NCBI RefSeq assembly: GCF_007747655.1
Contig: NZ_CP036274.1
Coordinates: forward strand, 6,262,001 to 6,326,000
Reading direction: 5' to 3'
DNA from: Anatilimnocola aggregata
Lineage (GTDB): Bacteria; Planctomycetota; Planctomycetia; Pirellulales; Pirellulaceae
Length of the DNA: 64,000 bases
The translations under genes were made by a program, and so were the position numbers. The notes under the pieces are model-generated. The model was given only the letters and a program-made list of their open reading frames with translations. It had not been told where the DNA came from and ran no database searches. This document shows positions 15,775 through 24,970 of the stretch, in pieces. The stretch's first letter is position 1, and every line of letters starts with the position of its first letter.

Positions 15775-17085
15775 CTAGGCTTTGGCGGGAACTAAACTGC
15801 CGCGCGGTTGGGTTTCGATGTAGGCGAGCAGCGCGACGCCGATCAGGAGCAGCCCAATGCTGACCCACTGCGAAATGGTGAGGGACGTACCGAACTGCCC
15901 ACCTTCGTCGACGCGGATGATTTCGAGCAAAATGCGCGAGAGAGGATGCACGATCATCATGATGGCAGCCACTTCGCCATCGTGACGGCGAAACGGATAA
16001 AAGACCCAGAGGAGCAGCGCGAGCAAGCCCGCGTCGATGGCAGCATATAGCTGAGCAGGATGCACCGGAGCGCTCCGCTGCGGAGACGGCGCGTTGGTCC
16101 AGCGAATCAAACGATCACCGTTTAGTTCGAGTTCGACATTGCCCGAACTGCCGGCCAATTGCTGCTGGGCATCGGTCAGTGACGAGACCTGTTTGCCATT
16201 GATCTTCTTGATCTCGTCTCCGGCTCTTACCTGCTGCATAGCGGCGACACTGTCCGGCGCGACGAATGCGACGACAATCTTCGGCGGTTCGTTTTCTTTC
16301 CCTTCACCTTGCTGTTTAAGCCAAATTCCCGTGCGCCAACCGAGATCTTCCTGTCGCGCGTAAGGCGGGCTCCCCGCAGGAAATGTAACGGCAGGGGGCA
16401 TCGTCGAGCAGAAGCCGCCATAGCAGCAGCCATTCATAAAGCAGCCCACGCGACCGAGGGCTAAACCAAGGAGCAAACTGGGGGCGACGATATCGGCAAT
16501 TACCAGCGGCGGCAAGCGGCGGGACCAGAGATACCAAATACCAACTGGAAAAGCGCCAATCACAGCGCCATACACGACCAGCCCGCCTTGCGGCATGTTG
16601 ATTACTTTTTTCAGCGTCGCCCAGGTGTCGCCAGCCACGTGAAACTCATGCCAGTATTGCGTGACGAAAAACAGGCGAGCGCCAACGATGCCGGAAATGG
16701 TCATGAGCATCGCCAGGCTGTAAATCACTTCGGGATCGATGCCCATTCGCCGTGCGCGATACGCAGCCAGCAACACCCCCGAGATAACCGCAGCCACCAT
16801 GAACATGCCGTAGGTGCGAATCGGCAAGCCGATCTTCGTGACGCCAGCCTCTTGATACTCGACGAGCAGGCGCGGAAGTACGAAGACGACTCCCAGCGCC
16901 ACGAGCCCGATGTACGGCAACAAGCCGGTAAGGTCGAGCTTGGCTTTGGACAGGCGCGGCCAGGCGTAGATCAAGCCCGCGGCCACGAACAGCCAGGCAA
17001 TCAACATCCAGCCCCAACCAAACATGGGGAGGCCGAATGGATCGCCGGAGATGAATTGCGGAATGTAGAGGAGAGTAGAACGCAC
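15775..17085 (-). CDS. lgt: Prolipoprotein diacylglyceryl transferase with inserted PDZ domain
   Basis: Lgt transfers diacylglycerol to the lipobox Cys of prolipoproteins at the inner membrane. The 436-residue protein has several membrane helices, the GGLVVYGAVIG block (equivalent of the HGGLIG region, here Tyr), GRVGCFMNGCCYG with the key Arg, and HPAQLY near the C-terminus. Between NGCCYGG and HPAQLY about 110-120 residues contain a PDZ-like core (VAPDSVAAMQQVRAGDEIKKINGKQV split across blocks), unlike standard Lgt of 270-290 residues. I choose the GTG at 17085 because VRSTLLYIP matches family starts; a TTG frame at 17142 overlaps panC. The gene follows panC on the same strand. Confidence 0.9.
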   Translation of the reverse strand: MRSTLLYIPQFISGDPFGLPMFGWGWMLIAWLFVAAGLIYAWPRLSKAKLDLTGLLPYIGLVALGVVFVLPRLLVEYQEAGVTKIGLPIRTYGMFMVAAVISGVLLAAYRARRMGIDPEVIYSLAMLMTISGIVGARLFFVTQYWHEFHVAGDTWATLKKVINMPQGGLVVYGAVIGAFPVGIWYLWSRRLPPLVIADIVAPSLLLGLALGRVGCFMNGCCYGGFCSTMPPAVTFPAGSPPYARQEDLGWRTGIWLKQQGEGKENEPPKIVVAFVAPDSVAAMQQVRAGDEIKKINGKQVSSLTDAQQQLAGSSGNVELELNGDRLIRWTNAPSPQRSAPVHPAQLYAAIDAGLLALLLWVFYPFRRHDGEVAAIMMIVHPLSRILLEIIRVDEGGQFGTSLTISQWVSIGLLLIGVALLAYIETQPRGSLVPAKA

Positions 17086-17120
17086 GCGTATTTGCTCGAA
17101 GGTTGGTTCGCGAGTTTGGG

Positions 17121-17993
17121 TCAGGCTTCGGTGATGAGACAATTGTCGATCAGCCGAGTGTTGCCGATGCGCACGGCCAACAGGATGACCGTATTGGGTT
17201 GAATAAGTTCCACAGGCTCCAGCGTGTCGCCATCGGCAATGGCGACGTAGTCAATCGCATCGGTCTGCGGCTCTAGTGTCTCGCCGATCATCGCGGCAAT
17301 CACCGCGGTTCGCTGCTCGCCGCTGCGAAACATCTCGCGCGCCTGACGCAGGCCATGGGAAAGCGAAAGTGCCCGCTGGCGTTCGGCGGGAGATAGGTAC
17401 CGATTGCGCGAACTCATTGCCAGTCCGTCGGGCTCGCGAATGGTTGCGCCGACTTCAATGTGGCTGAACAGATTCAAATCGCGGGCCATCGCGCGAATTA
17501 CGGCAGCCTGCTGATAGTCCTTTTGACCAAAGCAGGCCACATCGGCGGGTATCATGTTCAGCAACTTAAGGACGATGGTCGTGACGCCGCGAAAGTGCCC
17601 TGGGCGGCACTCCCCTTCCCATCGAGTTCCCACTGCTGGCGGTTCGACATAGGTCGAATAACCCGCGGGATACATTTCGTCCGTGCCCGGCACGAAGCAA
17701 TAATCGCAATCCGCAGACGCTAGCAAGCGGAGATCTTCCGGCAACGTGCGTGGATAGCGATTGAAGTCCTCGTGTGGCGCGAACTGCGTGGGATTTACGA
17801 AAATCGTCGCCACCGTCTTTGTGCAAGTCTTCTTCGCCAGGTGCACCAGGCTCAAATGTCCTTCGTGCAGCGCTCCCATGGTGGGAACAACTCCCACGCG
17901 CTCGCCCGCTTGCTGCAGACGGCGAACCTCGGCGCGCATGGCCGCAGCTGACTCAATGACTTGCGGTGTTCGCGTTGTTCCGCCTGCTGACAA
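17121..17993 (-). CDS. panC: Pantothenate synthetase, TTG start
   Basis: PanC joins pantoate and beta-alanine using ATP to make pantothenate for coenzyme A. The 290-residue protein has PTMGALHEGHLSL near residue 38, the FVNPTQF block, FGQKDYQQ in the ATP site, and SSRNRYLSPAER near the pantoate pocket. The start is TTG at 17993, supported by AAAGGA six bases upstream and no closer ATG before the conserved core. The stop at 17121 lies 36 bases before the GTG start proposed for lgt, so the two could share a transcript. Lipid modification and CoA synthesis have no direct link. Confidence 0.95.
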   Translation of the reverse strand: MSAGGTTRTPQVIESAAAMRAEVRRLQQAGERVGVVPTMGALHEGHLSLVHLAKKTCTKTVATIFVNPTQFAPHEDFNRYPRTLPEDLRLLASADCDYCFVPGTDEMYPAGYSTYVEPPAVGTRWEGECRPGHFRGVTTIVLKLLNMIPADVACFGQKDYQQAAVIRAMARDLNLFSHIEVGATIREPDGLAMSSRNRYLSPAERQRALSLSHGLRQAREMFRSGEQRTAVIAAMIGETLEPQTDAIDYVAIADGDTLEPVELIQPNTVILLAVRIGNTRLIDNCLITEA

Positions 17994-18067
17994 GTGAATT
18001 CCTTTGCCTGCCTGTGCCTGGTACGAGACTGGTCGTATACCGAGTTTGTCCTCGCTCTTCGTTTATC

Positions 18068-18991
18068 TTATCCCATCGCGGTCATGGCGGCGTAGACCTC
18101 TTGGACTGCTTGTTCGAGCGGCACGCCGGGAATCCACAGGACAGGGCCAGCGTCGGGCAAACGACGCAATTCGTTGAAGGCAAAAAGAACTGCTGTCGGC
18201 GCTGGCTGCCAGACGATCGCCAGAGCAGGAAAGGGATTCTTACCTTCTCGCATTCGCCGCAAACAATCGAGCCGTTCGTTGCTGGCAAGCGGTTCGAGCA
18301 GGAGCGGTTCGCCTAGGTCCTGCACGACCCATTGATTAGTAATCAGCCACGATTGTGGCGGCTGCGATTGAGAAGCTGTTGATTCACCCGCTCTCGTTGT
18401 GGCGTCTATGGGCAAGCGGAATTGGCGGATGATGTGAGGTTGATTGCCAAGCGCTGCGAGCAGCAAACGCGAGGAATCGTCGTCGCAAAAACGCGTTTGC
18501 GCGGGAGCCAGATCAATTCGCCGTGGGGAATGCTTGATATGAGCGAGCAACTTTTCAATCGTCCAGCCACAAATCGGATGAACCATCGAGCCGGCGATTT
18601 CCGCAGCAGGTTCCAGCACAAAGCGGCGAAATGACATTCGCGGATGAGGCAATGTGAGAGCGGTGGTCTCTACTTCCAACTGATCGTACAGCAGCAGATC
18701 AAGATCGATAGTGCGCGGCCCCCAGCGTTCACTCCGTTCTCGCCCGAGTTCAATTTCGATCCGCTGTAATTCCGCAAGTAACTGCTGCGGTGAAAGCGAT
18801 GTGACGAAAGTGGCCACAGCATTGAGATATTCACTCTGCGATTGCGGGCAGCCGGCGGCTGCTGTGCCGTGAAATGAACTGACCCTGAGTGCAGTAATTT
18901 CTGGCACCGCTGAGAGTTGCCCAATGGCCGAGCGCAGCAAGGCAACGCGGTCGCCCAAATTCGAACCCAAACCAATCAAGCAGCTGGCCAT
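18068..18991 (-). CDS. folK: HPPK (folK) with a C-terminal domain of unknown function
   Basis: I start at 18991 (MASCLIGLGSNLGDR), the normal HPPK opening; the frame runs to 19072 without support. Residues 1-160 are a complete hydroxymethyldihydropterin pyrophosphokinase with GLGSNLGDR and RWGPRTIDLDLLLYD (residues 89-103), the step preceding folP in folate synthesis. The protein is 307 residues, whereas HPPK is usually about 160. The extra 145 residues (LLLAALGNQP, SWLITNQWVV, AVLFAFNELRRLPDAGPVLWIPGVP) look like a folded alpha/beta domain that I cannot name. It follows panC upstream by 74 bases. Confidence 0.88.
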   Translation of the reverse strand: MASCLIGLGSNLGDRVALLRSAIGQLSAVPEITALRVSSFHGTAAAGCPQSQSEYLNAVATFVTSLSPQQLLAELQRIEIELGRERSERWGPRTIDLDLLLYDQLEVETTALTLPHPRMSFRRFVLEPAAEIAGSMVHPICGWTIEKLLAHIKHSPRRIDLAPAQTRFCDDDSSRLLLAALGNQPHIIRQFRLPIDATTRAGESTASQSQPPQSWLITNQWVVQDLGEPLLLEPLASNERLDCLRRMREGKNPFPALAIVWQPAPTAVLFAFNELRRLPDAGPVLWIPGVPLEQAVQEVYAAMTAMG

Positions 18992-19789
18992 GGGGCTCAG
19001 TTTAGCGGAAGCAAAGATCGAGTCGACGGTGAGTGCAAATAAACAAAAACCATGGGGGGGCCTCCGTTCCACGACCAGGTCGCCGACTGTCGCTCCACTC
19101 AGTCGCCGGCCCCCAGTAGCTTTGTATTCGCAGCTGGATCATCAGCACGAGAAGCTCGCGATCGTTGCTGCCCGCGCATTCCCTGCCCTGCAAAGGGCAC
19201 AAGCGCAAGCGGTCAATCACCAGCAGGCTGGCCGAACAAACACGTGATCGATAGTGAAGGAGTGACTCGCAACAACCAGATACCAACCGATAAGACTCGC
19301 CAGCTGATCAGGCAAACGAGCAGGGGAGGATTCCGCGAGAACTAACTATCAGGCGTAGATGCCTCTTCACCATCATGTCGAGCGTGTTGTTTCGGCAATC
19401 GATCCAACAGGCGACATTGTGCGAACGGATGAGCCGTTGTCAAGCAAGGATGGCCGCATATTTTTTTGTCTGCTCGGCGCAATGATAGCTAGCAGTGTTT
19501 GGTGAGTTCTTTTTCTTCGACCTTATGCTGCGGACAACTCTACTGGCCGAAACCGCAGATAGTTCATAGCACAATCGCAGCAGATGATTGTTATATCATA
19601 AGCAAAAATCGCTCAATCTATTCAATACATCGCGACTACCTGCGGCGGTATATTTGAGTTAATCGGAGGCACTCACCGCGCGCTGTTGTTTCCTGTGCGC
19701 GGCCTATGGGCAGCGGCGAATCTGCTACAATTCGGGCAGTTTCGAGCCGCGCGAGCAACACACCACTTACTTGGAATTGCAGTCGAGTC
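18992..19789. other. 798-base gap with no gene found
   Basis: Candidate frames here look random and lack start context. A T-rich stretch occurs near 19460 and the 3' part (19540-19650) is AT-richer. Any promoter for the methyltransferase or for folK would lie here, but I can name none. Confidence 0.55.
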
Positions 19790-20581
19790 ATGGAGCAGGT
19801 TTCCGGCAATTTGTACGACTACCCGATCTATTACGATTTGGTCTTTGGCTCGGATTGGAAAGCGGAATTCGATTTTCTGCGGCAAGTGTTTAATCGCTTT
19901 GGCGGCGGTAACGTGCAACGCGTATTTGAGCCCGCTTGCGGCACAGGGCGATTGCTGTACCGTCTGGCCGATGCGGGCCTGGATGTCTGCGGACTCGATC
20001 TGAATCCGCGGGCTGTCGAGTTTTGCAACAAGCGTCTTCTGAAGCACGGCTACGAGGCCAGCGTCATTTGCGGCGACATGTGCGACTTCAAATTGCCGAA
20101 GAAAGTTGACGCTGCCTTCAACACCATCAACAGCTTTCGGCATTTGCTCAGCGAAGCGCAAGCCGAGGCGCACTTGCGCTGCGTGGCCGAGTCGCTCAAG
20201 GCCGGCGGCTTGTATGTGCTCGGTTTGCACCTGACACCCACCGCTGGCGAGCCGATGACTGAAGAGTCGTGGTCGGCCCGGCGTGGCAACCTGGCGATCA
20301 ACACGCACCTGGCGACAATGGATCTCGATCGACGCAAGCGAACTGAGCGCTGCCGGATGAAGCTCGACATTTACACTCCCACCGAACGGCGGCAGATCGT
20401 CGACGAGTTGGTCTTTCGAACTTACACCCGCGATCAGATTCAGAAACTACTGGAGACGGTCGGGGTATTCGACATCGCTGAGACTTTCGACTTCAGTTAT
20501 CGCATCGATAGCCCCATCGAGATCGATCGCGAAACGCAGGATGTGGTCTTCATCCTGCGTAAGAAGCGCGGCAGCAAATAG
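19790..20581 (+). CDS. Class I SAM-dependent methyltransferase
   Basis: The start at 19790 (MEQVSGNLYDYPIYYDLVF) is preferred; the frame opens at 19706. The 263-residue protein has the SAM-binding loop FEPACGTGRLLYRLA (motif I), the acidic end of strand two in VCGLDLNP, and GDMCDFKLP, a typical motif II. A further C-terminal region with TYTRDQIQKLLETVGVF is usual in the family. The methyl acceptor is unknown. It stands alone, 71 bases before a HAD gene on the same strand. Confidence 0.9.
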   Translation: MEQVSGNLYDYPIYYDLVFGSDWKAEFDFLRQVFNRFGGGNVQRVFEPACGTGRLLYRLADAGLDVCGLDLNPRAVEFCNKRLLKHGYEASVICGDMCDFKLPKKVDAAFNTINSFRHLLSEAQAEAHLRCVAESLKAGGLYVLGLHLTPTAGEPMTEESWSARRGNLAINTHLATMDLDRRKRTERCRMKLDIYTPTERRQIVDELVFRTYTRDQIQKLLETVGVFDIAETFDFSYRIDSPIEIDRETQDVVFILRKKRGSK

Positions 20582-20651
20582 CGGAAATGCAACGGGCGGC
20601 AAATTTACCTCTGGAATAAGAAGCGAAAGTTTGAGAACGGATTAGCGAGTC

Positions 20652-21215
20652 ATGCTGCAGGCTTTGATATTTGATTGCGATGGTACTCTGACCGATTCGA
20701 TGCCCATTCATTACCGGAGTTGGCGGGCCACGATGCAATTGCATGGCATCGACTTCGCCGAAGACCGTTTTTATGCCCTCGGCGGCGTGCCCAGCCAGAA
20801 AATCATCGAGATGTTGGCCGAGGAGTGTCACCTGACGCTCGATGCAGCTGCCGTGGCCGATCAAAAAGAGCAGGCGTTTTTGCAGCTGCTGTCAGAGCTC
20901 AAGCCAATCTCTTCGGTGCTGGAGGAAGCGCGCCTGCATCGCGGCAAGTTGAAGATGGCTGTCGCCAGTGGCGGTATCCGCCCTGTCATTCTCGCTCAGC
21001 TGGAGCATACCGGTTGTGCCGATTGGTTCGATACCATCGTCACTGCCGAAGACACGACGCGGCACAAGCCCGAGCCCGATGTGTTTCTGGAAGCTGCGCG
21101 ACGAATGAATGTGGCGCCAGAATTCTGCCGCGTCTATGAGGATTCAGATTTAGGAATTGAAGCGGCCCGTCGCGCTGGGATGGAATGGGTCGACGTGCGC
21201 GCGTGGCAACGATAA
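20652..21215 (+). CDS. HAD-superfamily phosphatase (beta-PGM-like)
   Basis: A 187-residue HAD hydrolase with the nucleophile motif DCDGTLTDS at the start, Ser/Gly in the second motif (VASGG), Lys in RHKPEPDVF and the acidic fourth motif YEDSDLGIEAARRAGM. The short helical cap between motifs one and two is as in beta-phosphoglucomutase-like enzymes, although the whole is a little short. It removes phosphate from a small, probably sugar, metabolite. It follows the methyltransferase on the same strand but a joint transcript is only possible. Confidence 0.9.
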   Translation: MLQALIFDCDGTLTDSMPIHYRSWRATMQLHGIDFAEDRFYALGGVPSQKIIEMLAEECHLTLDAAAVADQKEQAFLQLLSELKPISSVLEEARLHRGKLKMAVASGGIRPVILAQLEHTGCADWFDTIVTAEDTTRHKPEPDVFLEAARRMNVAPEFCRVYEDSDLGIEAARRAGMEWVDVRAWQR

Positions 21216-21557
21216 CGCGCGGCGGGTGGAACAAACCACCTGTTCTGTGCAGACGAGTTGTAGCACTTTGACAGTCCGGCGAAGTCTGCCGCCGCACTTC
21301 TGCTTGTGCCGGCAATGCTAGCCTGCATACACCTATTCGGGGCAGGCTGAATGTAAAGAATGCCGGCATCGTCAGCCGAGGATGATTCTAGCAGATGGTG
21401 CGCGAATAGTAGGTAATTGCTTATTCGTGGACCTGACGATCATCGGGAACGGGGCTAGCACAACGATAGCATGGTTCAAACCAGGCAATCGTTTAGGGAA
21501 TGTGCGGCCAGCCGTTGCGATCGACTGCTCTGTTGAACCAAGGGACTGGGGGATTCC
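21216..21557. other. 342-base gap upstream of the outer-membrane receptor
   Basis: No gene is visible. I looked for a cobalamin-type riboswitch, which often precedes such receptors, and saw none. GGGGGA precedes the receptor ATG by four bases and is its likely ribosome site. Confidence 0.5.
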
Positions 21558-23954
21558 ATGCGGCTAGACATTCGCCGATATCTGAGCGCGACGCTGATGG
21601 GCGGCGCCATGTGTTGGTCGCTCGTGCCAGCCCACGCTGCCGACCCACAAGATGTCCGCGCGATCTTCTTGCTCGGTGACGGACTTGAGTTCCAACACGA
21701 CCCAGTTCGCCTGATCAGTAACTTACAAGAAGAGTCGACGCAACCTTTCGATCCGAGCAGCACCCAGCCATTCGACCCCAGCAGCACGCAACCATTCGAT
21801 CCGGGGACTCAAGAGGCCGGCAGCATCTTCGGCCCCAGCACGGCGATTGAAAACCTCGTGCAACAATTGGCCGCCCCAGGCGGTGAAGCCATCGGCGCGG
21901 CCGAAGCGCAAAACTCCGTCGCGACCGACGTGGGCTCTTTGATCCAGAACTCGGAAAACATTCAAACCGTCGGTGCGCAGCGCCGTTCACAGATTGCTTA
22001 CGATCCACGCGTTCGCGCCTATCGCTACGGGCAGATCTATGCCCAAGCCGAAGGCCAGAACTTCCTCCCCGTGCGGCTCGACTTAGACTCGATGGTGAGC
22101 AAGATCGACCCTGCCCTCATTCAGTCGATCACGGTCATTCCCGGTCCCTATGGCCTCCGCTTTGGTCCGGGCTTCAGCTATATCGATATCGATCTGATCG
22201 ACACGCCCCGCTATGACTGCCCCGAAACGCACGGCCGCTTAGGCATGGACTTTCGCAGTAACGGTGGCCAAACGGGTATCAACGGCACGGCCTTTGGCGG
22301 CGGCAGCGATTACGGCTACTTACTGCACTGGGGCATGCGCAACGGTGCTGATTACACCGCCGGTAATGGCCAAAAAATCCCATCGAGCTATCACGCTCAG
22401 AATGTGATGCTGCAATTCGGCTGGGATTTGTCGCCGAACACGAAGTCGGAAGTTCGCTACAGCTATCTCGATGTTCGTGATACTGAATACGCGTTGCAGT
22501 TCTTCGACATTAACGCGATGAACACGAACGCACTCAACTGGAAAACGACCACGATCGACCCGTGCGATTGCAGCGTGTGGACGAACCAGATTTGGTACAA
22601 CCAGACGAGCTTTTCCGGAGACAATCAGAACGAGAGCAAGCGGGGCGTGCGCGGCCGCGTGACCGACGCCCTCAACACGGTGACCGGTGCGGTTCCGCCC
22701 GACGAATTTGAGCCCGACGATTTGCGGGCCACCGTGAACGGCGAATTAAGTAACTTCGGCGCTCGCACGGTGAAGACCTACGGCGACGATACGACCGAGC
22801 AATTCCGGTACGGTGCCGACTTCCGGTATATCACCCAGCGGACGCGTGAAGACTTCTTCATCACCGATCAATTTAATCCGGGCGATCCCGCGAACGGCTA
22901 TCTCGCTCCAGAAGATGAAATCTTCTTTACGCAGCAGCCGCGCAGCGTCATGACCGACCCAGGCATCTTTGCCGAAGTCGCCATGCCCTGGTTCTCGTTC
23001 ATGCGCACGACTGCCGGTGCACGGTTGGATTACGTGAACACACATCCGCCGGTCGGATACACCGCGATCAACGAAGCAGTGACCGGTGACGACGCCTACA
23101 ACCAAAACGACATTCTCGGTGCGGGCTACCTGGTGGGAGATATCGATCTCTCGCAAGAGTGGAGCGTGCGCGTTGGTGCCGGCTATGCCGAGCGGGCTCC
23201 GAACCTGAGTGATCGTTACGCGGACGGCGTGTTCATTAGCATGCTGCAGACCGGCTTCAGCCGCGTGATTGGCACGCCTTCGCTGGAAAAAGAAAAAGCG
23301 ATTCAGTTCGACACTGCGATTCGAGCCGACTACGAGTTCGTCCACCTGCGGGCGAGCTTCTTTTATAGCTGGATCCGCGACTACAACACGTACATTAATT
23401 TTGGCCTCGATCCACCGACTCAAGCCCGCCTGTTGCTCGCGACCAACACGCCGCTGGCCACACTTAACGGTTTCGAGCTCTATGGCGACTACAATGCCAC
23501 CGATCGGCTGACCTACTTTGCTTCGTTGCAATACGTCGAGGGCCAGGACCAGACGATCAATGCTCCGCTGCCGGGCATTTATCCGCTCGAGAGCCGGCTC
23601 GGCATTCGCTTTACCGATTGCTGTGCCGGCCAGGTGTGGGGCACGGAATGGGGCTGGCGTCTCGTGGCTGCCCAGGACCGCCTGGGACAACTTCGAGCGA
23701 ACGCGTTCGATACCGTCAACTTGAACGTGGTCGAAACGCGCACCCCGGGATTCGCCACCTCCTATATCAAAGGCTATTACAACTACAGCGAAGGAGTTCG
23801 CTTCGTCGGCGGCATCGACAACCTGTTGGATCGCAACTATCTCGAACACCTCGATTTGCGATTCGCGGGTCCGCCTACGCCCAACTCTGGTCCGCTGGTG
23901 GCAGCCTATTCGCCTGGCTTTACCGCCTATGGTGGCATCGAAATGAACTGGTAA
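21558..23954 (+). CDS. TonB-dependent outer-membrane receptor with tandem STQPFDPS repeat
   Basis: A 798-residue protein with a signal peptide (SATLMGGAMCWSLVPAHAA). After it lies a short region with three tandem copies of STQPFDPS (residues about 60-80, DNA repeat near 21733-21807), then a plug-like region with ITVIPGPYGLRFGPGF. A long beta-barrel follows, rich in paired aromatic strands, ending in an amphipathic strand closing in aromatic W (GGIEMNW). Such receptors import iron complexes or vitamins with TonB energy. The substrate is unknown, and no TonB, ExbB or transporter gene lies close. The repeat has no known role. Confidence 0.85.
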   Translation: MRLDIRRYLSATLMGGAMCWSLVPAHAADPQDVRAIFLLGDGLEFQHDPVRLISNLQEESTQPFDPSSTQPFDPSSTQPFDPGTQEAGSIFGPSTAIENLVQQLAAPGGEAIGAAEAQNSVATDVGSLIQNSENIQTVGAQRRSQIAYDPRVRAYRYGQIYAQAEGQNFLPVRLDLDSMVSKIDPALIQSITVIPGPYGLRFGPGFSYIDIDLIDTPRYDCPETHGRLGMDFRSNGGQTGINGTAFGGGSDYGYLLHWGMRNGADYTAGNGQKIPSSYHAQNVMLQFGWDLSPNTKSEVRYSYLDVRDTEYALQFFDINAMNTNALNWKTTTIDPCDCSVWTNQIWYNQTSFSGDNQNESKRGVRGRVTDALNTVTGAVPPDEFEPDDLRATVNGELSNFGARTVKTYGDDTTEQFRYGADFRYITQRTREDFFITDQFNPGDPANGYLAPEDEIFFTQQPRSVMTDPGIFAEVAMPWFSFMRTTAGARLDYVNTHPPVGYTAINEAVTGDDAYNQNDILGAGYLVGDIDLSQEWSVRVGAGYAERAPNLSDRYADGVFISMLQTGFSRVIGTPSLEKEKAIQFDTAIRADYEFVHLRASFFYSWIRDYNTYINFGLDPPTQARLLLATNTPLATLNGFELYGDYNATDRLTYFASLQYVEGQDQTINAPLPGIYPLESRLGIRFTDCCAGQVWGTEWGWRLVAAQDRLGQLRANAFDTVNLNVVETRTPGFATSYIKGYYNYSEGVRFVGGIDNLLDRNYLEHLDLRFAGPPTPNSGPLVAAYSPGFTAYGGIEMNW

Positions 23955-23992
23955 TCTCTGCCCGCAGTACGAGCAAAGCAGCCGGCACCGCT

Positions 23993-24820
23993 CTAGCGAA
24001 ACGTGCCGCTGCTCAGCTTGGTAACGCGGCGGAGATCGACGCGGCGAATTGCCGACCAGGGAATGACCGAGAGCGAGAAGTTGTCGTCGGCATCTTTGAG
24101 GGCGAACACGCCATAGTCACCGGTCGACAGAATCTCGGCATAGTGATCGGGCGAAAGAATCTCTCCTTCGGTCAGAAAAATCTCGAGTTCCGTCGTTTCC
24201 GTCCGATGGTCCCACAGACGGCCAACGATATACCCGAGCGCATGCACGCCCGGGGGAATCGGTTCCGGATCGGGCTCAACTTCTTCCACCGTGGCTTCCA
24301 CCACATCTTCGTCTTCGCCCAGGGTCAAGTCGTCTTCGACCGCTTCACCCGAGGGAACTTCATCGTCTTCGGCCTGTCCCGTCGGAATTTCGTCATCGGG
24401 CGGCACTTCGTCGTCTTCCGGAATGACGAACCGCGCGCCGCAATGCGGGCATTGGCCGGCCTTACCTTTAAGCGTTGCCGGACCGTTGAGCTTATGACCG
24501 TTGGGACAGAGAAAAACAAACACGCCGGACGATGGAGCCGAGCCCTTCTGGCTTCCCATACCGATCTTGGAACCTGCCGCAACATTCGACTTGCCCGACT
24601 CACCTGACGCGATCCCTGACTTGCCGCCGTTGTTGCTGGGCGAACTATCGGGCTTGTCTCCGGCCCCTGACGAATCGGGAGGAGTCGCACCTGCTTCGGC
24701 CAGTTCTTCGAGTGTCGGCACCATGAAGGCAGACGAACATTTAGGGCATTTGCCCCCCTTGCCCGCCAGATTATCGGGCGCGCTGAGTTGATGACCGTTC
24801 GGACACAAGAACTTGATCAT
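23993..24820 (-). CDS. Protein with two zinc-ribbon-like repeats
   Basis: The 275-residue protein contains two copies of a C-x3-H, C-x2-C ribbon: CPNGHQLSAPDNLAGKGGKCPKC at the start (described by its key residues) and CPNGHKLNGPATLKGKAGQCPHC near residue 105. Between them lies a Gly/Ser/Pro-rich stretch, after them an acidic segment (EDDEVPPDDE, EEVEPDPEP), then a C-terminal alpha/beta region with no known match. Soluble and likely cytoplasmic. The two ribbons suggest zinc binding and nucleic acid or protein contact. Function unknown. Confidence 0.75.
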   Translation of the reverse strand: MIKFLCPNGHQLSAPDNLAGKGGKCPKCSSAFMVPTLEELAEAGATPPDSSGAGDKPDSSPSNNGGKSGIASGESGKSNVAAGSKIGMGSQKGSAPSSGVFVFLCPNGHKLNGPATLKGKAGQCPHCGARFVIPEDDEVPPDDEIPTGQAEDDEVPSGEAVEDDLTLGEDEDVVEATVEEVEPDPEPIPPGVHALGYIVGRLWDHRTETTELEIFLTEGEILSPDHYAEILSTGDYGVFALKDADDNFSLSVIPWSAIRRVDLRRVTKLSSGTFR

Positions 24821-24970
24821 GCCTGAGAGGAGCTTCTTTGAAGTGAATTATCGCGGCGTGAAATCATCGAACGGGCCTGGTCGAACAGTTCAATCTGCTG
24901 CAGCCCAGCCTAATCGCCCGGGTGATTTGGTTCAATTGGCAGGGATTGGTGACAACCCACTCGGCGCGAG

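Noticed and set aside
19002-19345. Short frames on both strands in the gap upstream of the methyltransferase
   Set aside because: Composition is random, Arg/Cys/Ser-rich, and neither has start context.
21216-21557. Possible cobalamin riboswitch before the receptor
   Set aside because: No conserved B12-box core found by eye.
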